Shown: positions 47,247 to 49,122 of the stretch, piece after piece | Numbering within the stretch: the first letter of the stretch is position 1 | Layout of the letters: the number at the start of each line of letters is the position of its first letter | Virus record (IMG/VR): IMGVR_UViG_3300030104_005222 | Coordinates: 1 to 49,122 of that record | Length of the DNA stretch: 49,122 nt | Direction: 5' to 3' (one strand) | From: a virus | Position numbers and translations under genes: made by a program | The notes under the pieces: model-generated | Seen by the model: only the letters and a program-made list of their open reading frames with translations | What the model was told of the DNA's origin: nothing | Databases searched by the model: none

Positions 47247-47278
47247 GTCAGATTACTCTCTGACTACTCAGTTTTTTT
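47247..47278 (+). terminator. Weak terminator at the end of the rightward block
   Basis: GTCAGA (47247-47252) pairs with TCTGAC (47259-47264); seven bases later comes a run of seven T. A short CTGA/TCAG stem directly precedes the T-run. It lies between convergent genes and overlaps the end of the minus gene, so it could end the rightward transcript only weakly. Confidence 0.35.
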
Positions 47279-49122
47279 CGGTTTAGGTCGTTCACGCGGA
47301 GTGCCCTGACGCTCTGCACGAGACGTACCCTCAGTCGATCGGCTAAACTCACCAGGAGTACCAGGAGTACGAGAACGTCGAATGTTACTGCGTGCAATCT
47401 GGCCCTTCTGCTCCGCTTCGGCTATACGGCGAAGATTTTCTTTCAGCATCTCTAACTGGTATGGGTCACCAAACTGACTCTGCGAGACCATTTGCTGAAT
47501 CTCAGACTCAGATGGTCCCTCAAAATCGTCATAGTCAACCATCTCATCAGAATCGGCCCCACGGCTGACAATCGGGTTAGTCCTATTGGGTAGTTCGTTT
47601 TTGACAAGTCGGTTACCTACAAGCTCGTATTTAGCATAATATTGATTCTGAAATACCTGCATAAATCGCTTATGATTATGACCATAACTCATGCCGTCCA
47701 TCAACAATTGTTTCGACAGGACGAGATCGTCTTTATAATCATCGAACATATCTTCTAATGCCAAATATTGTGCGCGCATGGTTACGTGGTCAGTCGACTC
47801 TTTTGACATCCGATCGAAGCCCTCTTTTATTTTCTGGACTACCGGATTCTTGTAAAAATCGGGTCTCGTTATCTCATCCATCAAAGCTCTCTCAAGCTTT
47901 AGACCAAAATTCTCAGTCTTAACATCCAAGCCCATTACCTTGTCAATCGAAGTAAAATCGACACGATTCTTTTCTGCCTCATTCGCAAACCTAATAAGTT
48001 GGTCTCCGACTATTGAGTTCCTTGACTCATCATAAAATCGCCCACCATCGCCTGTAAAGAACGGACTTTCAAGCTCAAGCCTTAGTTCGTCGGCTCTCTC
48101 AAGAGCAAATGTGTTGATTTCATTTGGATAATTGGAATACGCCGATTGCAAATAATCATCGTACTCTTTTTTAAGTGTGTTTCTTTTGGTCGTCAGATAC
48201 GAATTTAACTGATTTAAAAAATCCGTATCAAGCCCGCGACTTTCGATCATATTAACGAAACCCGGATTGTCGAACTCCTTAGGCGTACCCACCGGACGAT
48301 CTAAAAGTTCTTTACCCGACGCGCCTCGAAGGTGACGAGGAATCTTAAAACCTGATTTTTGGGCTTTGTCCAAGAGGTTTTTATGCGGGAAAAGATCCTC
48401 AACTTCACCGCCGCCTGGGGTGCCGCCGCCTGGGGTGCCGCGTGGGACATATGACCCTTCATGCCTAAGTTCCGCTTCTCGTTCTGCCTTTGCGACATAA
48501 TACTCATTGGCGAGACTCTGTCTCTCCTTCGACAACTTTTCATACTCATTAGAAATTTCTATGTCGTCAAGTTGACGGCCCCCCGCATCTTTACCTGTAG
48601 AGCGCAATAGATCTTCGCGCTTATCGATACTTTCGAGATCGTCATAAAATCTGCTTGATAACTCACCAAAGTTGGTGTCTTCTGCCATGTCTGTTCGAAG
48701 TTCGTCTATGAACCTCTCATGACCTTCAGAAAACCTCGACATTGGTTGGTTAGATCGGGACATATGCATGTAGCCCGGTGGCTCCATAGAACCCCTACGA
48801 TCGAACTCGGCTGCGGCCTCTAGATCGACGTTGGGGTCCGGCCTTGACATGCCTTGCTGCATCGGATCTTCTATGGGGCGACTCTTTGCATATTCAACCA
48901 TATGATCATCTTCGATCATCGCGATCTCACGCCGGACCTGCATGTCGTCTGTGACCTTTACTTCATCTACACGCTTCGCAAGGTCTTCCAACTTCTTAGC
49001 GGCTTCGTCAGGGATCTCTTCTCCTGCTTCAGCGGCACTCTTCAACCAACCCTTGGACATGGATTTACCCAACGTCTGTAGGACTGCAGGCGCAAGGATC
49101 AGACCGCCATACAGAGCGGCAG
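47264..49122 (-). CDS. Large unknown protein, 5' end cut by the window
   Basis: The frame is open from the right edge: 16 codons precede a TTG at 49072, with no ATG or GTG among them, and the first ATG (49060) has no ribosome site, so the gene most likely starts beyond the window. About 618 residues are visible. The start is hydrophobic (AALYGGLILAPAVLQTLG), followed by a helical, highly charged body (EEIPDEAAKKLEDLAKRVDE; KLSKERQSLANEYYVAKAER). A Gly/Pro repeat (RGTPGGGTPGGGEVED) and a disordered Arg/Pro/Glu tail (RRSRTPGTPGEFSRSTEG) are also seen. No domain is recognised. It converges on the rightward lysis block. Confidence 0.72.
   Translation of the reverse strand, partial: AALYGGLILAPAVLQTLGKSMSKGWLKSAAEAGEEIPDEAAKKLEDLAKRVDEVKVTDDMQVRREIAMIEDDHMVEYAKSRPIEDPMQQGMSRPDPNVDLEAAAEFDRRGSMEPPGYMHMSRSNQPMSRFSEGHERFIDELRTDMAEDTNFGELSSRFYDDLESIDKREDLLRSTGKDAGGRQLDDIEISNEYEKLSKERQSLANEYYVAKAEREAELRHEGSYVPRGTPGGGTPGGGEVEDLFPHKNLLDKAQKSGFKIPRHLRGASGKELLDRPVGTPKEFDNPGFVNMIESRGLDTDFLNQLNSYLTTKRNTLKKEYDDYLQSAYSNYPNEINTFALERADELRLELESPFFTGDGGRFYDESRNSIVGDQLIRFANEAEKNRVDFTSIDKVMGLDVKTENFGLKLERALMDEITRPDFYKNPVVQKIKEGFDRMSKESTDHVTMRAQYLALEDMFDDYKDDLVLSKQLLMDGMSYGHNHKRFMQVFQNQYYAKYELVGNRLVKNELPNRTNPIVSRGADSDEMVDYDDFEGPSESEIQQMVSQSQFGDPYQLEMLKENLRRIAEAEQKGQIARSNIRRSRTPGTPGEFSRSTEGTSRAERQGTPRERPKPKKTE

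Noticed and set aside
1-49122. Prophage or bacterial chromosome segment
   Set aside because: No integrase, attachment-site repeat, tRNA or bacterial flank was found; all recognisable genes are phage-type.

Overview
The window is almost certainly part of a tailed double-stranded DNA phage genome, short-tailed (podovirus-like) by gene content. It carries a terminase large subunit, a portal, a scaffold, a major capsid protein, a probable tail nozzle, a 2870-residue internal/ejection-type protein, tail fibres with beta-propeller and repeat modules, and a lysis module with an L,D-transpeptidase-fold lysin. There are no rRNA, tRNA, integrase or bacterial housekeeping genes, and coding density is very high with many ATGA/TGATG/TAATG junctions. 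Fibre architecture and the small basic proteins beside the portal recall marine phages (from memory of such families). The host cannot be named. No DNA polymerase, primase, helicase or RNA polymerase is visible, and genes run off both edges, so the window is probably not a complete genome.

Layout. (1) 1-2686, minus strand: a leftward operon of small accessory genes, including two micro-genes (a 25-residue membrane peptide and a 27-residue Cys-pair peptide). (2) 2687-3402: non-coding control region with a cluster of GTGGTTAC-type motifs. (3) 3403-4311, minus: a solitary gene with strongly biased codons and its own intrinsic terminator. (4) 4312-5273: a long gene-free stretch holding at least nine stem-loops, interpreted as a large structured RNA on the plus strand. 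(5) 5274-7206: small genes on both strands (RHH-like protein, conserved phage protein, YkgJ-like and FmdB-like metal-binding proteins, a possible head decoration protein). (6) 7261-14358, minus: scaffold, small head genes, three very basic proteins, portal and terminase. (7) 14574-24656, plus: major capsid, decoration-like, neck and tail proteins. (8) 24687-38585, plus: internal virion/ejection proteins ending in the giant protein. (9) 38664-44612, plus: fibres and a set of about 130-residue beta-rich proteins. (10) 43628-47236, plus: candidate holins/spanins, the lysin and proline-rich membrane proteins. (11) 47264 to the right edge, minus: a large unknown protein cut by the window.

How it fits together. 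Head genes are split over two divergent blocks that meet at about 14.4 kb: terminase, portal and scaffold run leftward, while capsid and tail genes run rightward. The leftward late block meets the 6.7 kb gene at a bidirectional terminator (7.2 kb). The most unusual part is the 3.4-5.2 kb interval, where a probably highly expressed unknown gene lies back to back with an approximately 700-nt ornate non-coding RNA candidate.
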